Assembly (NCBI RefSeq): GCF_016834655.1
Contig: NZ_JAENHP010000005.1
Coordinates: forward strand, 124,001-188,000
From: Paractinoplanes ovalisporus
GTDB lineage: Bacteria; Actinomycetota; Actinomycetes; Mycobacteriales; Micromonosporaceae
Length of the DNA: 64,000 bases
Direction of reading: 5' to 3'
The notes beneath the pieces are model-generated. The model searched no databases. It was not told the DNA's origin and was given only the letters and a program-made list of their open reading frames with translations. The translations under genes were made by a program, and so were the position numbers. This document shows, in pieces, positions 24,581-33,600 of this stretch; position 1 is the first letter of the stretch, and every line of letters begins with the position of its first letter.

Positions 24581-25400
24581 CCAGCGGACTGGCGTCGGTG
24601 GCCAGCCCGAACCCGGCCCCGCGCCGGCCCATCAGGCGGCGGGCGGCGGTGAGCAGCGCCGTCGGCACGCCGTGCACGATGTGCCCGTCGCCCGGGCGGG
24701 TCCCGTCGCCGTCCCAGCTCTGGTAGGCCGACCACGGGCCCTCGAAGGTGCAGATGCGCACGCCCAGGTCCCGATAGAGCGGGTGGGTCGGCACGCCCGG
24801 GTTCAGCACCACGCGGTGCAGGCCGCGGCGGGCCGCCAGCCGCACGGTCAGCGCGACCGGGCCGACGCCGCCGGAACCGGCCGGGGCCCGGTCGAGGAAC
24901 AGGCCCTCGGCGCCGTCCTCCCGCCAGGCGTCCACGTCGGCCAGCACGTCGGCCAGTGATCGGCTGCCCCAGTCCAGGTCGACCCGGCCCAGCGACTGGT
25001 GGAGTGAGCGGCGGTCGCCCGGCAGCTCGCGGACGATCCAGGTGTCGCCGTCCAGCGGCAGCTCGGGCGACGGGTGGGCGTACGGGGGGAACAGGGTCTT
25101 CACGATGTTCTCCGGTCGTCTGAGGGTTCGGCTGGCTGTGGGGTGCTTCGCCGGCGGCGGGGGTTTCGGTGGCGGCGTGTTTTCTGGTGGCGGCGCGTCT
25201 TGTTGCGGCGTGATCGCTGGGATGGGGGCTCGGCCGGCCGCGCGCTGTTTGGCCGGCTGTGCGGTCACCGGTACGGACGCCCGGCCGGACGCGCCGTGTT
25301 CTGTCGGGCGGGTGGCCAGTAGCTGCCTGGTCATGAGGACGGGGGCCCGGCCGGACGCGCCGTGTTTTGTCGGGTGGTTGGTCACTGGCTGCCTGGTCAT
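24534..25400 (-). CDS. spherulin-4-like (GH135/GH114-type) protein, degenerate, with repetitive N-terminal tail
   Basis: 288 residues from the ATG at 25400, which overlaps the upstream stop (ATGA). The recognisable domain starts only at residue ~100 (a GTG at 25103, VKTLFPPYAHPSPELP). Spherulin-4 marks: DWGSRSLADVLADVDAW, GLFLDRAP, VVLNPGVPTHPLY and CTFEGPWSAY. Characterised members (Aspergillus Sph3, GH135) use an adjacent Asp-Glu; here the pair reads D-R, and the early substrate strand of the family is missing. Hydrolase activity is therefore doubtful. The first 98 residues are repeats rich in Pro/Ala. Context with PelF/PelG-like genes suggests an exopolysaccharide role. Confidence 0.65.
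   Translation of the reverse strand: MTRQPVTNHPTKHGASGRAPVLMTRQLLATRPTEHGASGRASVPVTAQPAKQRAAGRAPIPAITPQQDAPPPENTPPPKPPPPAKHPTASRTLRRPENIVKTLFPPYAHPSPELPLDGDTWIVRELPGDRRSLHQSLGRVDLDWGSRSLADVLADVDAWREDGAEGLFLDRAPAGSGGVGPVALTVRLAARRGLHRVVLNPGVPTHPLYRDLGVRICTFEGPWSAYQSWDGDGTRPGDGHIVHGVPTALLTAARRLMGRRGAGFGLATDASPLVSAESYVGGAGSADS
25104..25400 (-). repeat. in-frame repeats at the start of the spherulin-like gene
   Basis: About 300 bases made of three degenerate ~66-bp units; each encodes a MTRQ/VTAQ, HGASGRAP-type peptide. Two units keep an ATGACCAGGCAG start-like context (25400 and 25334). A Pro-rich tract follows. The unit pattern mirrors the repeats at 6733. Confidence 0.75.
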
Positions 25401-26692
25401 TGGGACGGGGGGTCGGCCGGCTGGGCGGTCAGGGCGATGACGAGCAGGCCGGCGAGGTGCGTGGCGGCCAGCACGGCGACGGCGTCGGGTAACGGCCCGG
25501 ACGACGGCAGCGGAAGGAACGGGAGGGCCGCGGTGGCGACCGGAGGCGCGGCGGCGAGGGTGGCGGCTATTCCCGTACGGGACCGGGCCGCGAGCAGATA
25601 GGTGATGGCGAAGACACCGCCGAGCAGGGTGCCCCCGGCCAGCCCGAGCACCCCCGACTGCGTGTCGGCGAACCCCGGAAGCCCCGCCGGAAGGCGGTAG
25701 GCGGCGAGCGCGAGCGACACCCCTACCGCGAACGGCGGCACCAGCCCGGTCAGCGTGATCAGGGTGACCCCGCGGACGTGCCGGTGGTAGTCGGCGCCGC
25801 TCTCGGCTGTGTCCAGGCCCGACTCGACCTGCCGGGTGTGCCACCCGATCAGCGCCTCGAGGATCGGCACCGCGAGCAGCAGGGGCAGCCAGAACGGCGC
25901 CGTCGACCCAGACGGACCGGCCTGCCAGACCAGCCCCACACAGATCGCCTGGGACGCGCCGATCACCAGGTAGCCGCCGCCGCGCCGCAGCTCGGCCGGG
26001 CTCAACCGGGGGCGGCGGGCGCGGCGGCCCGGAACGACGACCGGCTGGAACGCCCGGATCACGACGATCACGATCGCGGCCGGCAGGAGCGTGCCGACCG
26101 GCTTGATCTCGGCCAGCGTGATCCCGGCCAGGGCCCAGCAGGGCAGGCTCCACAGCACGATCGCCGCCTCGGCCCGCGTCACCAGGGCGGCGGTGACGGT
26201 GGCCAGGGTGCCCAGCCCGCCGAGCCCGATCACCAGGGCCAGGCCGCGGTCCGGGCCGATCACCGCCGGTGGTGCGATCCAGACGAGCGAGCACCACAGA
26301 CCGGCCACGCCGGCGAAGCCGAGCCCGACGTGACGGGCCGCGGCGGAGGGGCCGGCGCGACGGGCGACCGAGACGCCCGTACAGGTGAGGGCCTGTGCCG
26401 CCGCCCAGCCCAGCAGGAACGTGGCCATCGGGACCGGCCAGGCGACGCGGGTCAGGGGTTCGGCCGCGGCGGCGGCGACACTGAGCGGACCCAGATAGAG
26501 GGCGCAACGCAGCAGCGCGGCCCACAGGTAGGAACGGCTCGGCGCGGCGCGGTGGGTCTGCGGAACGACCGGGCCGGCCGGGACGACCGGTGGCCGCTCG
26601 GGCATCGGCGTCAGCGAGTGCCGGGGAATGCCGGCGACACGACGACGCGTACGCCGGGAGGCCGTGCGCGAACGTGCGGGCGTGATCGTCAT
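25397..26692 (-). CDS. PelG-like polytopic membrane protein
   Basis: 431 residues with about twelve hydrophobic segments after a basic, low-complexity N-terminus of ~50 residues. The length and topology fit PelG-type polysaccharide exporters of the MOP superfamily, and it lies between the PelF-like and spherulin-like genes with 4-base overlaps on both sides. No motif alone proves the assignment. The alternative is an uncharacterised integral membrane protein. The ATG at 26692 lies in the upstream stop (ATGA). Confidence 0.55.
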   Translation of the reverse strand: MTITPARSRTASRRTRRRVAGIPRHSLTPMPERPPVVPAGPVVPQTHRAAPSRSYLWAALLRCALYLGPLSVAAAAAEPLTRVAWPVPMATFLLGWAAAQALTCTGVSVARRAGPSAAARHVGLGFAGVAGLWCSLVWIAPPAVIGPDRGLALVIGLGGLGTLATVTAALVTRAEAAIVLWSLPCWALAGITLAEIKPVGTLLPAAIVIVVIRAFQPVVVPGRRARRPRLSPAELRRGGGYLVIGASQAICVGLVWQAGPSGSTAPFWLPLLLAVPILEALIGWHTRQVESGLDTAESGADYHRHVRGVTLITLTGLVPPFAVGVSLALAAYRLPAGLPGFADTQSGVLGLAGGTLLGGVFAITYLLAARSRTGIAATLAAAPPVATAALPFLPLPSSGPLPDAVAVLAATHLAGLLVIALTAQPADPPSQ

Positions 26693-28929
26693 TCGTCCTG
26701 CCTTTCACTGACCAGCGGGCGCGGGGTGGCCGGTGGTTGGGGCCGCGTTTCGCCGGCCGGGCGCTGCGGGGTGGCTGGGGGGTCGGTCCGCTTTTCCCCG
26801 GCCAGCGGTTCGGTTCGCCTTTCACCGGCCTGTGGCTCGGTTCGCTTTTCACCAGCCGGTGGGTGCGGGGTGGCTGGGGGCTGGGTCCGTGTTTCACCGG
26901 CCAGTGGGTGCGGGGTGGCTGGGGGCTGGGTCCGTGTTTCACCGGCCAGTGGGTGCAGGGGCGCTGGGGGCTCGGTCCGCGCCTCGTTGACCAGCCACCG
27001 CAGGGTGGCCGGGGGCTGGTTGCGCGGCGCCGGCACCGCCAGCGCCAGCTCGAACGAGGGCGGCGCGGGTCGGGCCGCAAGATCGGCGTAGAGCGCGCCG
27101 TAGACCCGCACCACCCGGTCGTTGGTGAAGTGCATGAGCGCACGCCGGCGCGCGGCCTCGCCCAGGGCCCGTCGGCGGCCCGGCGCGCGCAGCAGGCCGA
27201 CCACCGCGATCGCGAGCTCGGCCGGGTCGTCCGGCTGCACCAGCACACCCGCGTCACCGAGTGTCTCGGCGGCCGGGCCCACGTCCACCCCGACCACCGC
27301 GCGGCCCGACATCATGGCCTCGATCAGCCGGTACGGCGGGTCGGCCGGCCCCGGCACATGGGCCACGACATGACCGGCGGTGTAGCGGTCGCGCGGATCG
27401 GCGGGCAACGGGTGCAGCCGTACGGCCCGGCCCAGCCCCGTACGTTCGATCTGCTCGGCGCAGTAGTCCTCATGTGCCGCAGTGACGCCGACCAGGTGCA
27501 GCACGGTCCCCGGGATAGCCGCGGCGACCTGCTGGAACGCGGCCAGCAACGGGGAGAGTCCGCTGTCCGGCCCACCGGACCCGGCCCAGACCACGGCCGG
27601 GTCGGTCTCCGGCTCCGGTGCCCCCGGATACTCCGACGGGTCCACACCCGCGGGCACCTGCACGAGCTTGGTGGCCCGGGCGCCGTGCCGCAGGGCCCAA
27701 CTGTGGTGATAGGAGCTGAGCGGGGCGATGAGCTCGGCCTCGGCGTAGCCGGTGCGCGCGACCGCCGCCCGGAACCGGCGCAACACGGTGCGTACGGCCG
27801 GCGAGAGTCGCTCCTCGTGCGGCTTGTGCCGGGCGACCGGGGCGCGGGCCTCGGTGAGCAGCAGCGGGATGCCCTGACGCCAGCGCCCGGCGAGCGCGGT
27901 GAGCAGCGGGGTGGTGCCGCCGATGCAGTGCACTAGGTCCGACTCGGGCAGGTCGACGGTGAGCGCGCCGAGCGCGTGCCGCAGCAGGGTGGCCGCCGTC
28001 CGGGCGTCGCGCACGCTGAGGCGGGGCAGGGGGAGTTCGCCCTCGCGGGCATGTCCCGTACGCCACGACTCGAGCAGCGCGTCGGCCAGCGGAAGACCCG
28101 GCAGAACAGCGGTGTTCTCGGCGATCCGGCGCAGCCCGTCGGCGAAGATCAGCTCGGCGTTCTCGGCCTCGCCGATCAGGCCGCCGCACAGCATGGCCGC
28201 CGCGGAGCGGGCACGTTCGGCGGCTTCGCGCTTCTCCTGACGGTTTTCCCGCCAGCCCGTACGGCCGTTCTTCCGCCCCTTGCCTTCGCCCGCACCCAGC
28301 TCCTGGCCGTCCGGCGCCCCGCCCCCGTCGACGTGGCCGTCCCGCGCCTTGTTCTCGTTCGCGTGGCCGTCCCGCGACCCGCTCCCGTCCAGGGCCCAGC
28401 TTCCGTTTGCTCGGCTGTCTCGCGCCTCACTCCCACTTGCGTGGTCGTCCCGATTTTCGAGGGCGTTGCCGGCCTGGTCGTTGTCGTGGTCCTGTTCCCC
28501 CACCCAGCTGCGGTGGTGGCCCTTGAGAAGATCGTCGAAATGGCCGACCTGACAACTGTCGTGGCGGCTCTCGCGTCCCTGGTCGTGGCACTGGTCGTGC
28601 CCGTGGTCATGACGTTGATCGGGGCATGGGTAGCGCCGCGGTTCGTGGCGCTGGTCATGTCTCTGGTCAGGTCGCTTGGAGTCACGCCCGACGGCGACGG
28701 CTCGCGCCGAGCCCACGTTGAGCGGAAGCGGATAGGCGGGCGCGGCCGGCGGTTCCCGATCCGTGACGGTGAGCAACTCGAACCGATAGCGGCGCAGCCC
28801 TTCGACGAGCGTGCGGCACCATCCGCTGAGGGCGTCCCTCCGGTACGGGTACCCGCCGCCGGTAAGCAGACAGATGCGCTCGCGCGACGGGGTCGGATTC
28901 ACGATGGAGGCAACGAAACAGGCCGCCAC
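26689..28929 (-). CDS. PelF-like glycosyltransferase (GT4 with DUF3492-type N-terminus), carrying two repeat insertions
   Basis: 746 residues. The N-terminus RERICLLTGGGYPYRRDALSGW matches the DUF3492/PelF start (core CLLTGGGYPY). A GT4 fold follows: VHCIGGTTPLLTALAG, PSEYPGAPE, VVWAGSGG, then the nucleotide-sugar site LIEAMMSGRAVVGVDVG and GVLVQPDDPAELA. Residues 82-237 are a His/Asp/Arg/Gly-rich insertion that breaks the N-domain; residues 648-746 are 15-residue GETRTQPPATPHPLA repeats. PelF uses UDP-GalNAc or GlcNAc to build the Pel polymer in other bacteria; here the donor is unknown. GTG at 28929, with another GTG at 28902. Confidence 0.62.
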   Translation of the reverse strand: MAACFVASIVNPTPSRERICLLTGGGYPYRRDALSGWCRTLVEGLRRYRFELLTVTDREPPAAPAYPLPLNVGSARAVAVGRDSKRPDQRHDQRHEPRRYPCPDQRHDHGHDQCHDQGRESRHDSCQVGHFDDLLKGHHRSWVGEQDHDNDQAGNALENRDDHASGSEARDSRANGSWALDGSGSRDGHANENKARDGHVDGGGAPDGQELGAGEGKGRKNGRTGWRENRQEKREAAERARSAAAMLCGGLIGEAENAELIFADGLRRIAENTAVLPGLPLADALLESWRTGHAREGELPLPRLSVRDARTAATLLRHALGALTVDLPESDLVHCIGGTTPLLTALAGRWRQGIPLLLTEARAPVARHKPHEERLSPAVRTVLRRFRAAVARTGYAEAELIAPLSSYHHSWALRHGARATKLVQVPAGVDPSEYPGAPEPETDPAVVWAGSGGPDSGLSPLLAAFQQVAAAIPGTVLHLVGVTAAHEDYCAEQIERTGLGRAVRLHPLPADPRDRYTAGHVVAHVPGPADPPYRLIEAMMSGRAVVGVDVGPAAETLGDAGVLVQPDDPAELAIAVVGLLRAPGRRRALGEAARRRALMHFTNDRVVRVYGALYADLAARPAPPSFELALAVPAPRNQPPATLRWLVNEARTEPPAPLHPLAGETRTQPPATPHPLAGETRTQPPATPHPPAGEKRTEPQAGERRTEPLAGEKRTDPPATPQRPAGETRPQPPATPRPLVSERQDE
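26692..26988 (-). repeat. 45-bp-type repeats forming the C-terminal tail of the PelF-like protein
   Basis: The + strand carries repeated TTTCACCGGCCAGTGGGTGC plus GGGGTGGCTGGGGGCTGGGT; two nearly perfect 45-base copies are at about 26892 and 26847-26891 with decayed ones around. In protein they are GETRTQPPATPHPLA units, all in frame up to the stop. Confidence 0.8.
28219..28686 (-). repeat. low-complexity insertion in the PelF-like gene
   Basis: About 470 bases coding for residues 82-237, rich in His, Asp, Arg, Gln, Gly and Asn (for example DQRHDHGHDQCHDQ, then SRDGHANENKARDGHV). On the + strand the repeated element is CTGGTCATG or CGTGGTC. Frame is kept at both ends, so it could be expressed as a disordered, possibly metal-binding loop. 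Confidence 0.7.
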
Positions 28930-29747
28930 TCGCCAGACACTGTGTCAACTAGGCGACACAATTACGCGCTTTTTACCCGATTTGCCGCCCTTTTTGTAAC
29001 AAAAGTCCGTTCTAGCCTTCCAAGATCATGCCTCGCTCAGCCCTCACGGCCCCACCCGCATTGCCGCAACTCTCACTTCGTCGACGTCGTCGTGAACCTG
29101 CGCCGCACCGCAGCCGCCCGCGCGCTGTGCCGCGCCGCGCCGCCGAGCTGCGCCAGCCCGTGCGCCGCGCGGCCGGCGAGCTTTCGCGATCTTGATACGG
29201 CGACGGCCGGTCGTTCTTGTTTCTTCTGTGGCGGTGATGGCTTGCGGTGGTTCCGGGGTCCGCGGCGCGGGATTGGTCGGTTGTGGTGCGTGTGAATGGG
29301 GCGGTTGTGGGGAAGCGGGTCGCGCTCGAGAGGGTTCCGGAGTCAAGATCTGGGGGCTGACCGATCCGGGCATGCCAACTTTGGCGTCCGTTTTGGATCT
29401 TGTGATGCGTGAGAGGAGTGGGCCGAGGCAGTGTCAAGGAGCTGTTTGGCCTGATGACGGCCAATCGGGTGGCATGATTCACTGCTTCGCTACGGCGGGA
29501 CGCCTCCGCAGCGCTTGACGGATTCTGGGCTACGGCGGACTATGGAGGTGTCGCCAGTCGCGCCCACTCATGCCCGGTTCCAGTCGGACATGAGCGATCT
29601 GCACCTTGAGAAAACTTTCCTAGGGTGCACGATTCTGTGCTCAAGCGTGCCCTTGGGTTCAGTGTGGGGTGCTCGCTGTGCGCGCGTTGGTCGGCCTCTC
29701 CGGCAACGCTATCCACAAGAAGAAGCAGTGCTTCTCAAGGAGTCACC
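28930..29747. other. long intergenic region upstream of the PelF-like gene and the small coiled-coil gene
   Basis: 818 bases with lower GC than the surroundings and no convincing gene. It holds an inverted repeat at 28941-28960, AT-rich tracts (TTTTTACCC, TTTTTGTAAC at 28970-29000), and four copies of CAAGATC in either orientation (29021, 29188, 29344, 29396). An open frame at 29012-29482 on the minus strand is rejected as low complexity. Promoters for both flanking genes should lie here. Confidence 0.6.
28941..28960. promoter_or_regulatory. inverted repeat TGTGTC-N8-GACACA upstream of the PelF-like gene
   Basis: Perfect 6-bp arms with an 8-base spacer, starting 12 bases before the PelF-like start codon, and overlapping a TTGACA on the minus strand. 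It is placed where a repressor or activator would act. The regulator is unknown. Confidence 0.4.
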
Positions 29748-29942
29748 ATGGCGAAGGCCCTCTTTGGCCACGTAGGTGCGGCGCCCGATCGGCGCCTGCT
29801 CGACGAGGTCACCCGTCTGCGTTCCAGGGTGCAGGCCCTGGAGTTCGAGGTCACCCGCCTCCGGGCGGAAAACGATCGTCTGGCGGCAGCCGCCGCGGAG
29901 GCAGACGATTTCGCGCGGCTGACCGAGCCCGCGCTGACCTGA
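29748..29942 (+). CDS. small conserved coiled-coil protein
   Basis: 64 residues: MAKALFGHVGAAPDRRLLDEV, then heptads RLRSRVQALEFEVTRLRAENDRLAAAA (core EVTRLRAENDRLAAAA). Resembles a short actinobacterial protein family starting MxKALxGHVG; function unknown. The ATG at 29748 has AAGGAG six bases upstream. A terminator-like hairpin lies about 90 bases after the stop, so it is probably a single-gene transcript. Confidence 0.8.
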   Translation: MAKALFGHVGAAPDRRLLDEVTRLRSRVQALEFEVTRLRAENDRLAAAAAEADDFARLTEPALT

Positions 29943-30646
29943 GCTCCACCCGGCCGCCGCAGCCGAGCTCCCGACACTCGTGGCGGCCATAGATCCCCCT
30001 TAGAACCAAAGACGCACACCCCGAAATCGCGCGCCTCCACCTCGTGGCGGCGCGCACCTTTTTGCCCTTTTCGGCCTCCTGGTCGCCTCTTCGCCTGCTG
30101 CCGATCCACCAATTGCGGTCACCATCCGACAATTCGCTCCGCGCTGGCAGCTCGCGTGATGGCTCGCTTCGTGCTGACGGCTCCCGCGGTGCTGGTGGTT
30201 GACGGCGCCATATCCCGCGCGGTGGCAGCGCCGGCCGGTTGGCAGGCGAAGTGCCGCGGCCCGCTGATGGGGGCCGTCGCGCAGCCGTACCCGGTAGGGC
30301 TGCTGCTGAGTGAGAAGTGTCGCACCCGCACGGAGGGAGCTGCGCCCTGCGGAAGGGAGCGGGAGAGTGTCGCACGCGCAGAGGTGTCGCGCTCGTGTGG
30401 AGGGGAAGTCGGGCCCGCGCGGAGGGGTCGCATCCGTGCGGAGGGACTTTGCGTTCGTGTGGGAGGGGCTTGACGGGGGCGTGCCCGGCTTTGAGCAGGG
30501 CTGGCTGGGTGGTGGGTTGGTTACCGGCGGTGGTGGTGTGTAGCTTTTTGTCTGGTTTCTGCGGGTTGCGGAGCGGCGGGTGGGGTCGTTGACACGTGCC
30601 GGGGGTACTCTGCGCCGAAGCAGAAACGACTGACCCCCGGAGATCC
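29943..30646. other. intergenic region between the coiled-coil gene and smc
   Basis: 704 bases without a convincing gene. A terminator hairpin at 30029 is followed by GC-rich DNA with degenerate ~24-base repeats of the type TCGCACCCGCACGGAGGGA between about 30316 and 30470, then a G/T-rich tract leading to smc. Open frames here are all low complexity. Confidence 0.6.
30029..30066 (+). terminator. intrinsic terminator after the small coiled-coil gene
   Basis: Arms GCGCGCCTCCAC and GTGGCGGCGCGC (one mismatch) with a CTC loop, followed by ACCTTTTTGCCCTTTT. Confidence 0.8.
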
Positions 30647-33600
30647 GTGCACCTCAAGAGCCTGACGGTCAAGGGCTTCAAGTCCTTCGCCTCCGCTACG
30701 ACGCTGCGGCTGGAGCCGGGCATCACCTGTGTGGTGGGCCCCAACGGCTCCGGCAAGTCCAACGTCGTCGACGCCATCGCCTGGGTTCTCGGCGAGCAGG
30801 GCGCCAAGGCACTGCGCGGCGGCAAGATGGAGGATGTCATCTTCGCCGGCACGTCCGGCCGGGCGCCGCTGGGCCGCGCCGAGGTGACGCTCACGATCGA
30901 CAACAACGACGGCGCGCTGCCGATCGAGTACACCGAGGTGTCGATCACCCGGCGGATGTTCCGCGACGGCGCCAGCGAATACGAGATCAACGGCAACCAG
31001 TGCCGGCTGCTCGACATCCAGGAACTGCTGAGCGACTCCGGCATCGGCCGGGAGATGCACATCATCGTCGGTCAGGGCCGGCTCGACGCGATGCTGCACG
31101 CCAAGCCGGAGGACCGCCGCTCCTTCATCGAGGAAGCGGCCGGTGTCCTCAAGCACCGCAAGCGCAAAGAGAAGGCGATCCGCAAGCTGGACGCCATGCA
31201 GGTGAACCTCAACCGGCTCACCGACCTCACGGCCGAGCTGCGGCGCCAGCTCAAGCCGCTCGGCAAGCAGGCCGAGGTGGCCCGGCGCGCGGCCGGCATC
31301 CAGGCCGACCTGCGCGACGCCCGGCTCCGGCTGCTCGCCGACGACCTGCACACGCTGCGCACCACCCTCGACAAGGAGATCGCCGACGAGTCGGCCATGC
31401 GGGAGCGCCGCGGCCAGGTCGAGGACGAGAACCGCGAGGTCCAGCGCCACCTGGCCGACCTCGAGTTCGCCCACGCCGAGGACGCTCCGCTGCTGCAGGC
31501 CGCGCAGGACGTCTGGTACAAGCTTTCCGCCCTGCAGGAACGGTTCCGCTCGACCGAGCAGCTCGCCACGGAACGGCTGCGTCACCTGGCCGCCACCCCC
31601 GACGAGGAACGGCCGGGCCGCGACCCCGACCAGCTGGTTGCCGAGTCCGAGCGGGTACGGGAGCAGGAGGAGGAGCTGCGCGAGGCCCTCACCGAGGACC
31701 AGATGCGCCTGGCCGAGGCGATCGAACACCGCCAGGACCTGGAGCGTCAGCTCGCGGCGGCCGAGGGTGCCCTCCGTACGGCCGCGAAAGCCATCGCCGA
31801 CCGCCGCGAGGGGTTGGCCAAGCTGGTCGGCAACGTGAACGCGGCCCGCGCCCGCACCGAGGGTGCCACCGACGAGATCGAACGCCTGGCCGCCGCCCAC
31901 ACCGACGCGATGATGCGTGCCGAAGCCGCCCAGTCCGAGGTGGACGCGGTCGCGGCCGAGTCGTCCGAAGCGGACCGGGGCAACGTCGAACTCGACGAGC
32001 GGCACGCCGAGGCGGTCGACGCCCACGACCGGGCGGCCGCGGTCGTCAAGGAGCTCTCCGACGCCGAGCGGGCCGCCGAGAAGGACGCCGCCAGCTGGAA
32101 GGCCCGCGAGGAGGCGCTGGCGCTCGGACTCAAGCGCAAGGATGGCGCCGGTGCGCTGCTGGCCAAGGCGGGCGAGGTGCCCGGACTGCTCGGCAGCCTG
32201 GCGTCGGTGCTCACCGTCCAGCCCGGACACGAGGCCGCCCTCGCCGCCGCGCTGGGTTCACTGGCCGACGCGGTCGCGCTCTCCGGAGTGGACGAGGCCG
32301 TCGAGGCCATGCGCACGCTCAAGATCGCCGACGCCGGGCGGGCCGCGCTGGTCGTGGCGTCGCCGGCCGGTCCGGGCATGCAGGGTTCGCTCGACGCGCT
32401 GCGCCCGGCCCTGCCCGAGGGGTCGGTGTGGGCGCCCGACGTGATCGGCTGCCCCGACAACCTGCGCCCCGCGCTCAACCGGGCGCTGCGCGATGTCGTC
32501 CTGGTGCCGGATCATGGCGCCGCCGTCGCGCTGATCACCGCCAACAGCGAACTCCGGGCGGTCACGCCGGACGGGGACGTTCTGGGGGCGTACGCGGCCG
32601 CCGGTGGCTCCGGGAAGGCGACCAGTTATCTCGAGGTGCAGGCCGCCGTCGACGAGGCCAAAGCCCAGCGGGTCACCGCCGAGGAGTCGATCGTCGAGCT
32701 CAAGCAGCAGCTGGGCGACGCCCGGGCCGAGGTGGCCCGGCACAAGGAGGCCGTGAACGTCGCGGCCGCCGCCAAGCGGGCAGCCGAGGGCGTACGGAAT
32801 CAGGCGGCCCGCCGGTTGGCCGAGCTCGGTGCCGCCGCCCGGTCGGCCAAGGCCGAGACCGAGCGTCTCGGCGCCGCCCGGCAGAAGGCGGAGTCGGCGC
32901 GTGAGGCCGACCTGATGCGCGTGGCCGAGCTCGAGGAACGGCTGGCGCTGGCCGAGGCGACCCCGATCGACGAGGAACCCTCGACCGAGGAGCGCGACCG
33001 GCTGGGTGCGCTGGTGCCGCAGGCCCGGCAGAACGAGATGGAGGTGCGGCTAGCGGTCCGTACGGCCGAGGAGCGCGTGGCCTCGATCGCCGGTCGCGCC
33101 GACTCGCTGCTGCGTCAGGCCAACGCCGAACGCCAGGCCCGCGAACGTGCCGCCGCCCGCCGGCAGGCGCGAGCCCGGGGTGCCGAGATCGCCAAGGCGG
33201 TCGCGCTGGGGGCCGGGGCGGCGCTGGCCCGCGTACGGACGTCTCTGGCCGCCGCCATCGAGGTCCGCGACGAGCTGGCCCAGGCCCGTACGCTGCGGGA
33301 GGCCGAGCTGCAGGAGGTGCGGGCCGGGGCCAAGCGGCTGGTCTCCGAGCTGGAGCGGCTCACCAACGAGGTGCACCGCGACGAGGTGGCCCGGGCCGAG
33401 CAGCGGCTGCGCATCGAGCAGCTCGAGGCCAAGGCGGCCGAGGACTTCTCGCTCGACGTCGACACGCTGATCACCGAGTACGGCCCCGAGCAGCCGGTGC
33501 CGCCGACCCAGGCCGACGTGGCCCAGGCCGAGAAGGACGGCAAGCCGGAGCCGCAGCCGGTGCCGTTCCACCGGCCCACCCAGGAGAAGCGGGCCAACAA

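Noticed and set aside
24534..27257. Very long minus-strand frame read as one 907-residue protein
   Set aside because: Its first two thirds run out of frame through the PelF-like and PelG-like genes; only the part after 25400 is kept as the spherulin-like gene.
29012..29482. Minus-strand open frame of 156 codons upstream of the PelF-like gene
   Set aside because: Arg/Ser/Thr-rich with no motif, no ribosome site, and it spans the CAAGATC cluster.
30587..30612. TTGACA and TACTCT as an smc promoter
   Set aside because: The spacer is only about 11 bases, too short for a -35/-10 pair.
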